Assembly (NCBI GenBank): GCA_037179385.1
Contig: CM074185.1
Location: 50,719,000 to 50,782,999, forward strand
Length of the DNA stretch: 64,000 nucleotides
Direction of reading: 5' to 3'
Origin: Holothuria scabra
Lineage: Eukaryota; Echinodermata; Holothuroidea; Aspidochirotida; Holothuriidae
Position numbers and translations under genes: made by a program. The first letter of the stretch is position 1. Every line of letters starts with the position of its first letter. Positions 34,437 to 46,935 of this stretch are shown here, in pieces. A model generated the notes under the pieces. That model did no database searches. It was not told the DNA's origin and worked only from the letters and a program-made list of their open reading frames with translations.

Positions 34437-34670
34437 AGGGCAAGAGCAGTCACCCTGAACTTACTTTGAAGCAACAGCTGAATCTTAAAGTTTCTTTCTT
34501 CTATTCTATCTAAAGTATCTTCCATAAAATTTTAGGATTGCAGTGTTGTTCATTGAAGACAAGCCAAGCTGTAACTCTCAGTAAAATTCACATTTGCCGA
34601 GAAAAAATATTGTCACATGATTTTCAAGAGCCAATCATAAAACAGGACAGTCTGTACTACACCCCTTCAA
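34437..34670 (+). mobile_element. TTAA-type MITE, family H, copy 1
   Basis: TTAA at 34433-34436 precedes AGGGCAAGAGCAGTCACCC. Shared interior with copies at 35.8 (inverse), 39.5/40.4 (inverse, split) and 49.7 kb: ACTTTGAAGCAACAGCTGAA, AAAGTATCTTCCAT, AATTCACATTTG, ATATTGTCACATG. The right end is decayed (near GTACTACACCCCTTC), so its limit is approximate. Confidence 0.7.
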
Positions 34671-34679
34671 GTTGGGTTG

Positions 34680-35815
34680 GGGCATGCATGATCCTAACTA
34701 ACATCCCCAAGATGAACAAATAAAAACTTTAAAATACTATGGTAGTTCTACCATGAAAATACATTAAAAAAGAAATAATAGAATCATCACTAGTTCCCTC
34801 CATTCAATACACATATCAACCATTAGAAGGCAAGATATATCTTGACTTCATTTTAATTTATTACTCAATATTACTACACACTGTGTGGGAATATATGAAT
34901 ACAAAACTAAAACTAACATACTGTATATCCGACTTGCTGGAGGGTATTACATGCTCACTGTGATGTTTTCTTCATTTGCTAACTCTTAAGTGACGGTGGC
35001 CCGTGACATCATTAGATTGCATGCTGTGTGAATGTTTCATGACTATTTTGTTTTGTAAGCATTTTATTTTCCTGAATGTTGTTCAATGGGATCACAGCGC
35101 TTCATATTGATCAGATACTGGAGAGATGTATTTTTTAGATCTGCTATTAATGTAATTGAAGGGTGCGTCCTCTATAATTATATACGGTAGTAATTTGAAA
35201 TCTCTTCTGGTACTCTAGAAAAATGCAGGGTGTCCTGGCCTCCCTCTTTGGCTTACTTGGTCAATTGGATGTGAAATGGTGAAATGTGAAATGATTTTTC
35301 CTAGGACCAGCTTAGTACAGGCAATTTTTTTTTTTTTTTTGCTGACATGCCACACTACCTTTAATATCTCAGGAATGAAACAAGCTATGACAATGGGAGA
35401 TTAAGGAATAACATTCATTCAGGGTATAATGGATTCTGCAAATTTGAAAGTTTTGCATAAGAATTGCCAAATTTTTTAAATTATCTTTGGAATCATTTTC
35501 TTAAAAAGAAATTTTACTCACTTTCTCACCCATGTCTTCTCCTGTGTCAGTACCTTCAAGTTCATCATCACTGCCCATGTCCTGGACATATTCTGAGTCG
35601 CAATTACACAGATTTCTGTATATTGTTTTGTCTTTGCATGGAGGCTGTCATATTTGCATTTGCTAGAACCCAAGAGATTGCACATTTGTAAAAAGTCTCC
35701 ACTTCAATCCTATTGCATACTCAAAACATGGTTGTACACTGTAGGTGCATACCGGATTGATACAGGATTGAAGTTATGGTGCAATCAATGGTTTTGCTGA
35801 AAAAAAGGCTAGGTG
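34680..35815. other. No recognised feature
   Basis: Includes an 18-base T run near 35325; no element or exon recognised. Confidence 0.35.
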
Positions 35816-35818
35816 GGG

Positions 35819-36035
35819 TTCAAAGGGAAAGTGCAGTCACCCAGACATAGAACAGTGTTGCAGACTATCAGGTGTCGTGAATGGCTCTTGTGAATCATGT
35901 GACAATATTTTTCTCACTCAGTTGTGCAAGTGACTATAGTTATTGCTGGATCTTTCCTGAACATTCAATATTTGTAATATCATGAAAGATACTTTAAAAG
36001 AGATTGGAGGAAATTTACAACATTTTACTGTACAT
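35819..36035 (-). mobile_element. TTAA-type MITE, family H, copy 2
   Basis: Starts AGGGAAAGTGCAGTCACCC next to a mutated TTAA (TTCA), so both ends of family H share this TIR. The order that follows (TGGCTCTTGTGAATCATGTG, AATATTTTTCTCACTCAG, CATGAAAGATACTTTAAAAG) is inverse to copy 1. It loses similarity near 36035 and appears truncated. Confidence 0.65.
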
Positions 36036-36039
36036 TAGG

Positions 36040-39000
36040 CATAAGCTACCTCTATGCAGTCTGGTCACTGTTCGTTTACACAAGTCATCATGTTTCAGTA
36101 CCAGCACAACCAGTCTACATGTGTCCAAAGAGGTAAGCCTATTGTCCTGGTCTGCTGAGGCAGCTCTGGTTGCAAACTGGGCTTGCACTGAATAAACAGT
36201 CTCTGCCTTTATGAATGAGGTTTTCAGTGGAACTCTTTGTTTACATAGTGCTGGACATGGCAGCTACTTTCTACAGAAAGCTGATAATAGAAAGTCGGGG
36301 ACCTTGCTGTAACATCACTTTTTCAACAAAAAGTGGGTTGTCGGGTATAAATTGTATAGAGGCAACTTATGCCTAATGTGTGTTGAAATAATTTGGGGGG
36401 GAATGTTTTTGCTCTTTAAATGTATAAAGTATAGTATAAAGTTATTGGAAGTACAGTACTACGGTGTGCCATTAGCTGCTTTTAAGTCAACAAACAACTC
36501 TCTGTTCTCAGTTAGCAAGAAAGGGATGAGCATGTGATATCAGTATTACATATGGCACTCAATATGTTTTATCAAAATAATTAACCAAGCTTGTATATAG
36601 AGTCCTTGAAACAAGGAGTTTGGGGTTATGTTTTACATGAAATGCCAACTTGACCTAAAGTAAACCTCACAGCCCTTGATCCTGTCTGTATCCTTATAAA
36701 TCCTTTTGAATTTTAGATTAGACTAATGCATTGCTTGTCTCTTGTCATCCACATATACCACAGTATTAGAGATGTGAATAAACGTAGTATTCCCAAGCCA
36801 TAATTAACACCAAAATTGATACAATCTGGCACAAATACTTCATTGATGTATTTTTCAGGTCAAACATGCATACCCATGTTGGAAAAAAAACATAATGAAC
36901 TCATGAAACTAGTTAAAACAAGATCAAAAACAGCTTGCTTCTGGTGCCAGGTGTTAGCTTCAAATACTACTTCCAAGGGTATATTCCTGTTAATGGTGAA
37001 TACAGATTAACTAGAAGGCTCATGAAATATTCAAAAATTCATGCAAATCTCAAGTTTTACTTGTCATAACTGAGGGATACAGTCAATAAACATGTTGATA
37101 GGAATTCTTATTAATCTTAGTCTGTTATGAATGGTATGTTGTATTGTTTTGTAGTACTTACCATAACCATTGCAGCTTTTTGGAGTATCCCTTCTCGCCC
37201 TCTTGCCATTGGCTTTTTTCTTTTATTTTCTTTTTCTTTTTTTTATTTTTTTTTGTTTTACAACTTGTAGCCATCTTTGGAATTTTCAGTATATTTAATC
37301 TTTGATTATTTGAAAGAATCAGCTGAGCTCGAACATGCACTGATTTATTGGAGGCATCTGCTTGAGATAACTTGAGCATGTTACTTTCAGGCAATATTTA
37401 TTTGCACTACTGAATATGAAACCCCCTGTAAAATAAGTATTCAATATTCAATATAAGTATTCTATATACATGCCATGTTTGGTTGATATTAGCAAGGAGT
37501 ACGTCAGACATGTTTCTAGATTTTGCTGGACTATTTTGTAAAAAACCTGTTCTATTTTTGTTTTTCTTTTTTAATTTCAAATATCAGTGTTGGGTAATAT
37601 TGATGCACCAATATCATTAAGTCTTCTTTCTTTTGCAGTTTAATTCATTGATTGAGATTTAAGCAAGAAGCTTATACTTTTTATTAAAATATGGTGAATC
37701 TTTCAACAAACACATGATCTTTTTACAGAGATTTTCATCACATGATATCAATGTGCAAATGTCTTATCAATAGTTTCGCTTAGTTCATATTAAAGTACAG
37801 CACAAAAAAATGAATAAATTTAAGAGGAGGAAGGTCATGTTTTCTATCGCAACTTATATTTCAGTTTTGCTAAGATTCCTGTTTCAAACCTCACATACTC
37901 TTGGAGGCCTCTTTTCTCTGTAGAGTCTTTCAAGCCTGTTGGCCTGAGAAGAAGCCAGAGAAAAAATTCTTGCCTGACTTTCCTCTCATCTCATAAAGAT
38001 TGCCATTGCAATTCTTTCTTAAATCCATTCGTGCAGTCGTCATGGAATGGAATTAGGTCACATTACAACTAAAATTTGTTGTGTAACTTGAGTGCTATGA
38101 TGAGAGTATTGAAAGCTTCGTCGATGGAATAATTTCATCTTGAACAACGACTGGTTGGAGAAAGGTGTGCTGCTTACATACAATACTCTTTAATTCGATG
38201 TGCTACTGTGGCTATGTGTCTTTATGCATAGCCAATCTTTTCTACCGTTCCCTGTGCTGCCGCTCTGTATGAAAGCAGCTTTTTATACTGATCAATGTAG
38301 CCACATGAGGTTGATTCAAAAAGGGGAAAATTAATCGGACAGAATGATGATTGCATACTTTTCTGCTTGCATTACGCGTCTTTAAGACTACAGTGATGGA
38401 ATGTAAAAAATAGTTTATAATGTAACAGAAGGATTCACAAGAAAATGATTGTCTGTTATTCAAATTTGGATTTGAAGCGTTAAAGTGTTGTTATCATGGA
38501 ATGTTTTATGTGTTCGAGATGTTGTAAGGTAAGTATACGGTCTGTGTATACATAGAGGAAAGGTGTGACCATGTTTATATTACCAGGGGAAAAGTTTTAT
38601 TTTGATGTGTAAGTAAAGACATTTATATAAATATATGAATATATACTCCCTACTCAATGTGGTGTTAACTGTTAACACTTCATCCCTACAATGAAAACTC
38701 CTGTGTGTTTTGGAAAAGATGTTAAAAAAATTGGTTATTTTCAGATTAATGTTACTGTAATGCAAGCTTACCGAGCTGTGGAAATTTCTGTTAGTCTCTA
38801 TACATTGGGGAATTAAGTGCCATTATTGAAAATATATCATGGTTGGTATGATAGTGCTTAATATTTGTGTTACACGAAAAGTTGTCATGAAAATAAAAGT
38901 AAATATTCATTTTGAAGGAATTCTGGCAGAGAAAAATAAAAATAAAACAAATCCCATTAAGAATATTTTAATGATTGCCCTGGTCTGCATACCACATACT

Positions 39001-39470
39001 TTCAAGATGCAGAAGATACACTTGACCTTTCCTCATCCAAAGTGCTTTAAACTACTGAAGATCTTCCAAAAGTTGTAATAGTACAATTGACAGAGAATCC
39101 TCTTCCTCTACAAAGCCCCAAGATTGTAAACAATAAATTCCCCTGTTGAGTTGTTAACCAAGACATTATTGGATGCTTGGGTCATAAATATGCGGTGATG
39201 TACCAATTAAATCCTCTGTTATGTGGAGTATTTATTCTTAAGTAATAAAGTAAATGGACTGTGATCTATATATGTTTCAGCAAAACTGGTATCTCAGACT
39301 TAGTTCAAAGGTTGAAATGCTGATATTCTTTTTGTATAATAGTCTTATGTGGGTGTATGATTTTGTCTTGTTGTAGTGTACACTTTACAAGAAGGAGTTA
39401 TCTGCTCTTTTTACAGAATTTAATTTTTTTCTTCCCTTTATCCTGTCATTAAGTGTACCATATTTACCAA
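36040..39470. other. No recognised feature (3.4 kb)
   Basis: The longest stretch without a recognised repeat. Contains a T-rich tract at 37210-37260. Frames are all under 80 codons; none shows a domain or clear splice context. It could be intron or intergenic spacer. Confidence 0.35.
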
Positions 39471-39475
39471 AACCA

Positions 39476-40446
39476 TTTTCTCCTCATGTGTGAAATTTAC
39501 TAGAAGTTGCTGCTTAATTGGTTTACCTGGAATGTGCAATACTGAAGTGCTAACACAAGATGAAGGATACTTGACACTTTGGGAGATAACCACTTTCGAG
39601 AGAAATCAATTTCCACCTGATCGGGGGGATTATTTTGGGGCGATGCTCACTTTTAAACAAGACATTTCCTTACTGGCCAACATTAGCCTAATCCCTAACC
39701 TAATCTCTTACCCTAACAAAGAATACAATCGATACAATACAATGGCAACAACCAATCAAGAAACACCTTGTTAAACAGTGCGCATCTACCCATTATTCTG
39801 CCATGGGTGCACGGCGCCATTTTTAAAATACTGTATCTCCCATGTTACATTGAGATTCTACCACGCAAATCCAACAGAGATAACGTTCAAAACAGCCTTA
39901 CAATTTTTATTGATATTATTAGAAAGAGAAATTTTGGGCATATGTAAAATCTTTGTTGATAGGGGGATACAAAAGCTTTGTCATCTTTGGTTGTCCAGTC
40001 ATGCCAATTTTGAGATATAAAGCATTTTGACATGTTCTTTGTCCTAAGCTAAATATAAAGACTCACCACAGCTGTAAGTTTTGTGCACTGTTTTCCAAAT
40101 GAAGGTTTACAAGTGGATTATGCATGTGTGCCAGCATTTGTGTTTGTAATTGCATTGTGAAGGTCCCTTGTATTTTCATCCTTTGTGTCTTAACTATGAT
40201 TGCACATTTAAATACATTTGCATTTATTCAAATCAACAAGTGCAAAGAGGTAGACACAAAGTGCTTTTAAATATTCTTACCATTCAGACAGTCAAAAAAG
40301 TTCCCCTGATAGGGTAAACCCATTTTCCCCCAAAAGCAGTTATTTCCCGAACTGTTTGAAGAGAAATAAGAAGTAGATTGTGAGATTTAGCTGTTACTTC
40401 AAAATAAGTTTGGGGGTGGTGCTCTTGACTTTTAAAGCTCTGTCAT
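39476..40446 (-). repeat. MITE family H, copy 3, split by transposon B
   Basis: Two pieces, 39476-39574 and 40355-40446, together give a minus-strand family H copy. Left piece: TCTCCTCATGTGTGAAATTT, GGTTTACCTGGAATGTGCAA, GATACTTGA. Right piece: GTGAGATTTAGCTGTTACTT, GGTGGTGCTCTTGAC. In the unbroken copy at 49.7 kb these join across a TTAA near 49813, exactly where B sits here. Confidence 0.75.
39575..40354 (-). mobile_element. Non-autonomous TTAA transposon B (relative of A)
   Basis: 780 bp. The left end CACTTTGGGAGATAACC and the right end (inverse CAGTTCGGGAAATAACTG) match the TIR of A. The interior follows A in inverse order: GGCGCCATTTT, ACAATTTTTATTGATA, CAAAGCTTTGTCATC, TTTGTCCTAAGCTAAAT. 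It carries about 120 bp near 39660-39780 not present in A. Flanks TTGA (39571) and TTTG (40355) are decayed TTAA. The 94- and 80-codon frames inside have no transposase signature. Confidence 0.85.
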
Positions 40447-40464
40447 AGGTGAGTTTGAACTTAA

Positions 40465-40823
40465 AGAGGCTCATTGAGTTGATATCGATAACTTAATGAG
40501 AGTCTCAAAGGGTCACTACCACATAACAATGCTTAAAGTTAGCATAGTAAGTCAATTTTCAAGTCCAAAAGTCATAGAAAACCTTAAATTTTGAATTTCC
40601 TAATGTCCTGACTTGTAACGGTTTTGTATAGAATTTGAAAAAATTGTCTGGTCACGAATTTTTGGAAACGAACTTGAATCGTTGATTACTCTCTCATAAC
40701 ACAGTTATTTCTATGTAGGGTATGGGGGTAGTCTAAGTTCGACCATTTGTATTAGTATGTGAAGAAAACTTAACAGGTTTGGAAAAATTTGTTGAATTTC
40801 ATGAACCAACTCAATGAGCCGCT
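40465..40823 (+). mobile_element. TTAA-flanked MITE, family P, copy 1
   Basis: 359 bp between TTAA at 40461-40464 and TTAA at 40824-40827. Ends AGAGGCTCATTGAGTTG and CAACTCAATGAGCCGCT are inverses with one mismatch. Subterminal sequences also pair weakly. It lies only 18 bp from family H copy 3. A partial copy is at 49.09 kb. Confidence 0.9.
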
Positions 40824-40829
40824 TTAAAA

Positions 40830-41085
40830 TGAAGGGTTTTAATCCATGTGTAGTTTCCTTTTCAAGCTTTTCGTGCCCTTCGTCCTGTTTGTTGTACTTC
40901 TCATTCTTTGCACAGTGCTGCACATGAACAGAGCTTAAAGGCTTACTATATGCACTGATGTTAATTGTTGCCATTGAAGTGTCCATTGAACACAATTGTT
41001 ACTAACATACTGTCATGCAAGCAAATTGGTAACGCATTTACTGTGCATGATCAGTACCATTCAGTATGCCAAATTGAAATGCGCT
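40830..41085. other. Spacer, nothing recognised
   Basis: About 250 bp covering most of a 94-codon minus-strand frame that extends into the family P element; not considered a gene. Confidence 0.35.
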
Positions 41086-41086
41086 C

Positions 41087-41442
41087 TATCACCCTGTAGA
41101 AGTTTTCCAGATTTCAGGGATTGCGCCAGTGAGGGTTAAATAGCAAGTTGAAGAGAGTGCAGAAGATACCACTGAGCTGGGCACTATACACAAGTTTTAT
41201 AAGCACTGGAAGATATTGTCTGCACCCGGAGCCTTTGTACGCACAAGCTTGCTAAATTGTTGTCCGACCTCCTCTTCATTACAAGTGAAGTGACCAGCAC
41301 ATAAGATGGTACCCCTGAGATCATCTACAGTCTGAGCCATTATTGTCTCTCTTAAATCGTGACAGTCAAAATGGTTATAAAAATGACTCAGGTCATTAAC
41401 ATAGTCCAGTGAAAAATTTGATCGTAAGTTTTTGACTTCCAT
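41087..41442 (-). pseudogene. Broken LINE reverse transcriptase, N-terminal part
   Basis: Minus-strand frame of 81 codons (41197-41442) with LSHFYNHFDCHD near its start and the conserved block FSKLVRTKAPGADNI at the end, a diverged form of the K-A-P-G-x-D motif that opens the LINE reverse transcriptase domain. A stop follows; in shifted frames the text continues AQLSGIFCTLFNLLFN and then GAIPEIWKTST, which fit the next stretch of the same domain. One stop and at least two frameshifts show it is inactive. It is a different segment from the 12 kb fragment, so the two cannot be compared to decide if they are the same family. Confidence 0.85.
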
Positions 41443-41518
41443 TTTGTAGAGAGCTTAAGAGAATGTACAGATCTGTAGAGAATATGACGGTTGATGGCAT
41501 GGCCATTCTACAACAATG

Positions 41519-41773
41519 TACACTCTTAAAAAGTTGGTTAAAAAAATTCACCAACACTGGTCACGTATGTCAAATACCGGAAATTGGGCAAAGTTTCCCC
41601 AATATGTGTTGTTTATTTGGTTACCCCACAAGCTGGTTACCCAATTAAGTGGTAAAAAACCTCTGGGATAACCCGTTAATCAACAATTATTGGGTAAAAT
41701 TTAACCAATTTCAGGTATTTGACATACGTGACCAGTGTTGGTGAATTTTTTTAACCAACTTTTTAAGAGTGTA
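41519..41773. mobile_element. TA-flanked hairpin MITE (mariner-like)
   Basis: About 255 bp including TA at both outer edges. The arm CACTCTTAAAAAGTTGGTTA continues through AAAAAAATTCACCAACACTG and GTCACGTATGTCAAATACC, and is matched almost perfectly by its inverse on the right, giving arms of about 60-75 bp around a loop of about 110 bp. Flanking TA and a long TIR fit the Tc1/mariner group. The near-identity of the arms suggests recent insertion. The transcript would fold into a long hairpin. The 61-codon frame overlapping it is not a gene. Confidence 0.88.
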
Positions 41774-41779
41774 GTAGAG

Positions 41780-43270
41780 TCATGAAATACAGTTCATAAC
41801 CCTAGCTTACAAATAACATTAATTTATGACTGTAGCCATAAATGATAATGAATGAAAATAACAGATTTCATGCATGAGTTACAGCCATTTGTAAATACCT
41901 TTTTGTGGGAACATTCTTTTACAGCAGTTGAAATCCTTGTCTGATTTTAAATTCTCTCGAAGGGAATTTGTCTCAGAATGATACTTCTGTTTAACTTTCC
42001 GAACAATATAACTTGTTACACTTTGCACTAGTAGTACTTGTCAAACCTACAGATATCTGTGTGGACAGAAAATTTCACTGCAGGTCTTACCTGTGTTTAC
42101 AGTAAATAGGACAACAGCACTTGCATATCCAAGGATTTCATTCAAGGGGAGGAGGGCATACAGTTTACAGTATTGTGTGATCACTGGCACATAGGAGAGA
42201 AATTTTTGTAAAAATTAGGTAACTGTTCTTATTTTAAGTACTGTATTTTTACGAATGTAAGAAACTATTATCAGTGATGGTTTACATGGCCCAACCCTGG
42301 CTTCCCCCAACTAAGGTCTGGTCAAAAACTGTAAATTTAAATAGATTTTCCAAGCTTTCATTCTTTAGTTTTTATGAGGGTGAAACAGAATACTCACCTT
42401 GACATTATGCAATGGAAGTAAGCCATATTGCATCTAACAAATTGTAGGTTCATAGAGGTCAAGTTCGCATGACATCATTGTTCGGATGATCATAGTGTTG
42501 TAGGTGGATTGCAAGTTAAGGGGGAATATTGCATTTGTTTTACAGGAAAATAATTCATCATTTTAAAAGTAAAGTTTACTACTACAAAGTGATAGGTTTT
42601 TAAAAATTAAGCAGAATGGTAGCCTTCTGTTTAAGAAATTAGTTTCAAGAAATAAGAAGTTCATACCATGACATTGCTTGTTGAGAAAGTAACATAGGAA
42701 CTTCAGTACTGTAGATCAAAGGTGGTCTGTTTTGTTTATATCTGAGTTTGTTACATGATATTTGCCCTCCTACAGTATGATGTATGGCTTTTATTGTGTT
42801 CACACTGTACGAAAAGCAATTAACACATGCTTGATTGGCTGGTCAGCTAACCCCAAATGTTACATAACTTCTTTTTGTGTGTATTTTGATATATCTCTTA
42901 ATGTCAGTCCACATCAGATGTTAAACCTGACTGTAATAAGTCTGCATGTAGTGAGCTTCATTTCCTCCCTGAAGTGATAAGAGGTAATCAGGCAGAGAAG
43001 GAGGATGTAACAAAAAGTTAGAAGGAAATTTTCATCATGTCAGTTATTTGTTGCTCAATTCTTTACCCCAACTTTAAAAATTTTGAAAGATGCCATTTCC
43101 ATACCTCATCTTTTGCATTATTCTTTTAGAAAATGGAACTCTTTCTGAAGTTTATTATTGAGAGTGAATTGTTTGATAAAGACTAGCACTATTTTTTTTG
43201 TATGCTATATGTAGGTGCATTTTAAATGCAACTGTAGAGTACTTCAAAAATTTTTGTTTTGAGTTAGAGG
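41780..43270. other. No recognised feature
   Basis: 1.5 kb with no element or exon recognised. Confidence 0.35.
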
Positions 43271-43278
43271 TGACCTAA

Positions 43279-43841
43279 AGTGTACCTCAAGTCAAAAAAT
43301 TCAAAATAAATAGCTTGAAAAATGAATTCAAACAGTCTGTTTTCCATCCGTCCTGTTGCATCGGACTTTTTTTAGAAGAGATATAAAATGTTGAAATTTA
43401 TTCACTTAAAACAAATTAGTCTGTTGCACAATAATTTATGACTTTCTTGTTGCACAACTCTCATTTCCTGTTTTGTTGTCCTTTTAAAATTAAAAATGGT
43501 TGCATGACCTTGAACGTTTCCTGTCATCTTGTATTATAACATTTTGCACAGATAGGGTATAACTAATTGCATCACCCTATAAGGGTAAGAATTCTGTCAC
43601 ACCTTGCTACAAAGTGTTGCACACTTTCAGCAAAACAAAGATACAAGGATTGTAATTTGAGTATTAAAACAATGACATCACTAATTATTGCACAATGTGC
43701 CATTTTAATTTTTATGAAGAAACATCAACATTTTATATATCAGCCCAAGAATGTCCCTTGAAGATGGGAGTTGGACTGTTTTAATTCATTTCTCTTGCTG
43801 TTTAATGATTATATGTTAATTTTTTTGTCTTGACATACAAT
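43279..43841 (+). mobile_element. TTAA-type MITE, family G, copy 2
   Basis: 563 bp. Left flank CTAA (decayed TTAA), then AGTGTACCTCAAGTCAAAAA; the right end TTTTTTTGTCTTGACATAC is the imperfect inverse, against TTAA at 43842-43845. Interior blocks shared with the copies at 32.6 and 60.0 kb: GAGATATAAAATG-TGAAATTTATTCA, CAATGACATCACTAATTATT, ATATCAGCCCAAGAATG. It contains ATAGGGTATAAC and CACCCTATAAGGG, a small inverted pair. Confidence 0.75.
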
Positions 43842-43849
43842 TTAAATAC

Positions 43850-44820
43850 TGTTATTTTTCCCTTTTTCCCCTTTTATCCCTTCAAGAAGTTAACTTCTAG
43901 TGATGATTGACTGAGTGAATACCTTGAAGGAATGAATGACGGAATAAAAACCAAAAGCCTTACAGTGTAATCATTTGCCTAATATGATAGTTTCCAGTTT
44001 AACATTGCGTAAACACAATCTTGAAACCGTTTGACGTCAGTGTATGACCTCTAAGTATTTTATGTGCCATTAATACTGAATTGATTAAGGTAAAACAGGT
44101 AATGTCTTCATACGTTTGCACAGGAAGTGAACTCTATTATTGCAAGGTTTTTGAATGTGTTCCCAATTGAAGTTGTGAATGTTGCTTGTGTGTCAAGTGT
44201 ACCCGTAACATGAAGGTTTGTGTGAGAAATATCCATTCAGTTTTCACTTTGAACTTTAGCATACAACTGTAGCATAGGAGGTTGTAAATCAGCTGCATGT
44301 TGTAAGTCAATTATCTTAAATTTTCCCAAAATGCAAAACTTTAAAAATAATTGTTACAGTGTGGAAAAATGACCCAATTATGAGCTAACATAAAATATTG
44401 AACTTCAAAGCACATAGACTAAACAATTCTGGATGGTGCAATTATGTGAGATGAAATGATTTTACTAGCTGTCTCTCATCTTTTGTCCCTAAAGCATATG
44501 CTTCATGCCAAAAGCAATCACTTTTTTACTAGCAATTGGCAAAATTTGACTATAAAATCCCTCTCTCTGTATGTATACAACATGCTTTGCAGTAAAGTTT
44601 GCAAGGTCATGTAACCTTTTCATTTCAAAGGGTAACAAACGCATGTATTAGTTATACAACACCAGTGTAAAAGATTATTGCAGAATCAACTGTTTCATCA
44701 GAAATGAATTAATTATAAGCTATATATCGTTAGTCTCAGGCAGGGAAGTAATTGCCTATGAAAATAGGAGTTGAATCAGGGAGTTGTTGGGGCCCCTTGT
44801 TTGGATAAACGAGATTCAAT
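43850..44820. other. No recognised feature
   Basis: About 970 bp with no element or exon recognised. Confidence 0.35.
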
Positions 44821-44825
44821 TTCCA

Positions 44826-45005
44826 AGCTGTACAGAGGAATGTGGACAGTCAAGTAAGTGATGGTCTGATTTTAGGCAGACATAACTGGGTTCAATAAAA
44901 TTTAGTCTTTCAATTTCCTTGCTTACCTGTATTATGGATGGTTGTACACTGAATTGTACTCTCTATTTTACTTAATACGATGGTTTGAAAGTCATGTAGA
45001 CAATA
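44826..45005 (+). repeat. Dispersed repeat R, copy 3 (partial)
   Basis: GTAAGTGATGGTCTGATTTT, then CAATTTCCTTGCTTACCT, TTATGGATGGTTGTACACTG and GATGGTTTGAAA follow the order of 16.71-16.86 kb. The TTAA used by transposon A in copy 1 is altered here (ACATAACTGG) and not occupied. Confidence 0.7.
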
Positions 45006-45093
45006 AATGAAGACAATTTAATGCCAGTGGAATCCACTCATGGCTGCCTTCTGTCACCAAATACAAACGCTGATCAGATTCGTCTTTACTTAA

Positions 45094-45651
45094 AAGAATC
45101 GTCCAGAGTCACATTTATTTTTCATATGTTAAAAAGAGGGACATATATTCCAAGCATTCTGGTGAAATTTTCATTCATTTCCCAAGTTCAGTACTCAAGA
45201 TAGTAGCAACTGAATGTGGCAAATTTTCTGCAAAGATTGAACTTGAAGCAAGCAGGAGTAATGTCATGGATATTGGTGCATGGCCATACATTTTGTTTTT
45301 ATTCATAATTTACCACCAATTTTATGCAACTAAACTTATATTAATACCATAGGTTGCATTCTGAGCAAGGGAAATTTTTACGAAATTTATATTCCCTAGA
45401 GGCAAAACGGCATCCTTAATCAATTCAAAGTGAAACTACTGTAGTATATAAAAATAAAGCATTGGCCAACAATGTGAATCGATGACATCACACCTGCTTG
45501 CTCCAAGTTCACTCTGTATAGAAATAAGTAAACTTCAGTTGCAAATATCTCCAGAACTGAACGTGGGAAATGAATTAATCTTTCATAAGAATGCTTTGAA
45601 TATGTTCCTCTTTTACATGTCAGAATAAATTTAGCTCTGTACTATTTGTTT
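45094..45651 (+). mobile_element. Foldback element, family F, compact copy
   Basis: About 558 bp. TTAA at 45090-45093 is followed by AAGAATCGTCCAGAGTCACA; arms of about 200 bp (45094-45290 and 45455-45651) are inverse to each other, sharing AACTTGAAGCAAGCAGG / CCTGCTTGCTCCAAGTTC near the loop and TTCATTTCCCAAGTTCAG / CTGAACGTGGGAAATGAA in mid-arm. The loop is only about 160 bp. The right flank is decayed. Confidence 0.82.
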
Positions 45652-45659
45652 GACCAACA

Positions 45660-46935
45660 GTGGATCTGATTGTCCTACAGGAAAGTTGTTATCAGTAAAT
45701 CAAAGTTGATTCTGATGCATTTCCAGTGCTTCTTTGATCACCTGGGCAAGGATGGGTGCTTCAGGGAAACTGACCTCCAGATGAACTATTTTAACTACTG
45801 CTTATCTCAGGTCACCATTCAACCTTGAGCATTTACAGCAGGCTTTGTCAAATAGCTTCGCACACAAGTGGCACGCGACGTGGCTTGAAGTGGCGCAAAA
45901 AATTACTGGGAGAATATTGAAAAATTTAACTTTTCATAACTTTTCATAACATCCCTCCCCTTATACCCCTTCCCCAGGACTGCGATCAGTGGAAGATAAT
46001 ATCAGTAACATTCAGCAGTGTGGGGGCGCTTCAGAAAATTTAATTAAGGAAGCCTGATTTACAGTATACTACAAATTTTAATTGACTGGGCAGGATCTGA
46101 CTCTCCCCCTCAATACCAGGATCAAAATTGTGCCATTGTCCCAATCTAATCAGCATTTACACTACAAACATGATCTTGAGTAGTGACCCTGCAGCGCAGG
46201 TGATGAGATCAGGATCCGATGTAAATGCAGTGTCTGAGTCCAGGTAGAAAATTTGGTATAATTGATTGATACTCTTAAATTTCAGTTCTCAATGTGCTCC
46301 TTCCTCTCTGAATGTCCCACACATTTGAAATTCAAGGGAACTACTGACTACTGAGATGGAAAGTATACATTCAACAAAAATGGAAAACTGTCCACCTTCG
46401 CTTATAAAGCAGTCTCTGCGTATGAAAATAAAAAAAGAAATTCCTTTATATTTATAAATTGAATTAATTAAGCCCCATTTGGGATGTAGCATGGGCGGTA
46501 GCAAATTTTTTTTTTTTTCATGCCCCAACAACATTCTTGAGCATGTGGTGAATAATGCAGTGAAAATTGGTCCAAATAATCATTCTTTCATTTTGAATAC
46601 TACTTGTAGCTTTAAGAGAGATGATGGAGTTTTATTGTCTTGAAATACTGTCTACTTCATAAAGTTGTACCTTTCTAGAGATGCAGACATTTGCTATTGT
46701 AACTTGCACTGTACCCCCAAATGTGCCTTGGAAATTTCTGTTTAGATTGTTGCATCTACAATTGCCACCAAATCAAATGAAAGAAAACCTGCTAAAACAA
46801 ATTGGTTGGCCATCTCTCATAATTATGCTAGCTGTGTACTCCCCATTTCCCCAGTTCAACGTTGGTGAGGAAATTTGATCAGTCCCAGTATACAACATTG
46901 ACCGGGAAAGGGTTTTTTTACAGTTCAGATGTGGG
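45660..46935. other. No recognised gene
   Basis: Contains a tandem doublet TTTTCATAAC (45930-45950), and CAGCATTTACACTAC near 46152 with the inverse GATGTAAATGCAG near 46219, possibly a decayed short TIR element. Confidence 0.35.
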
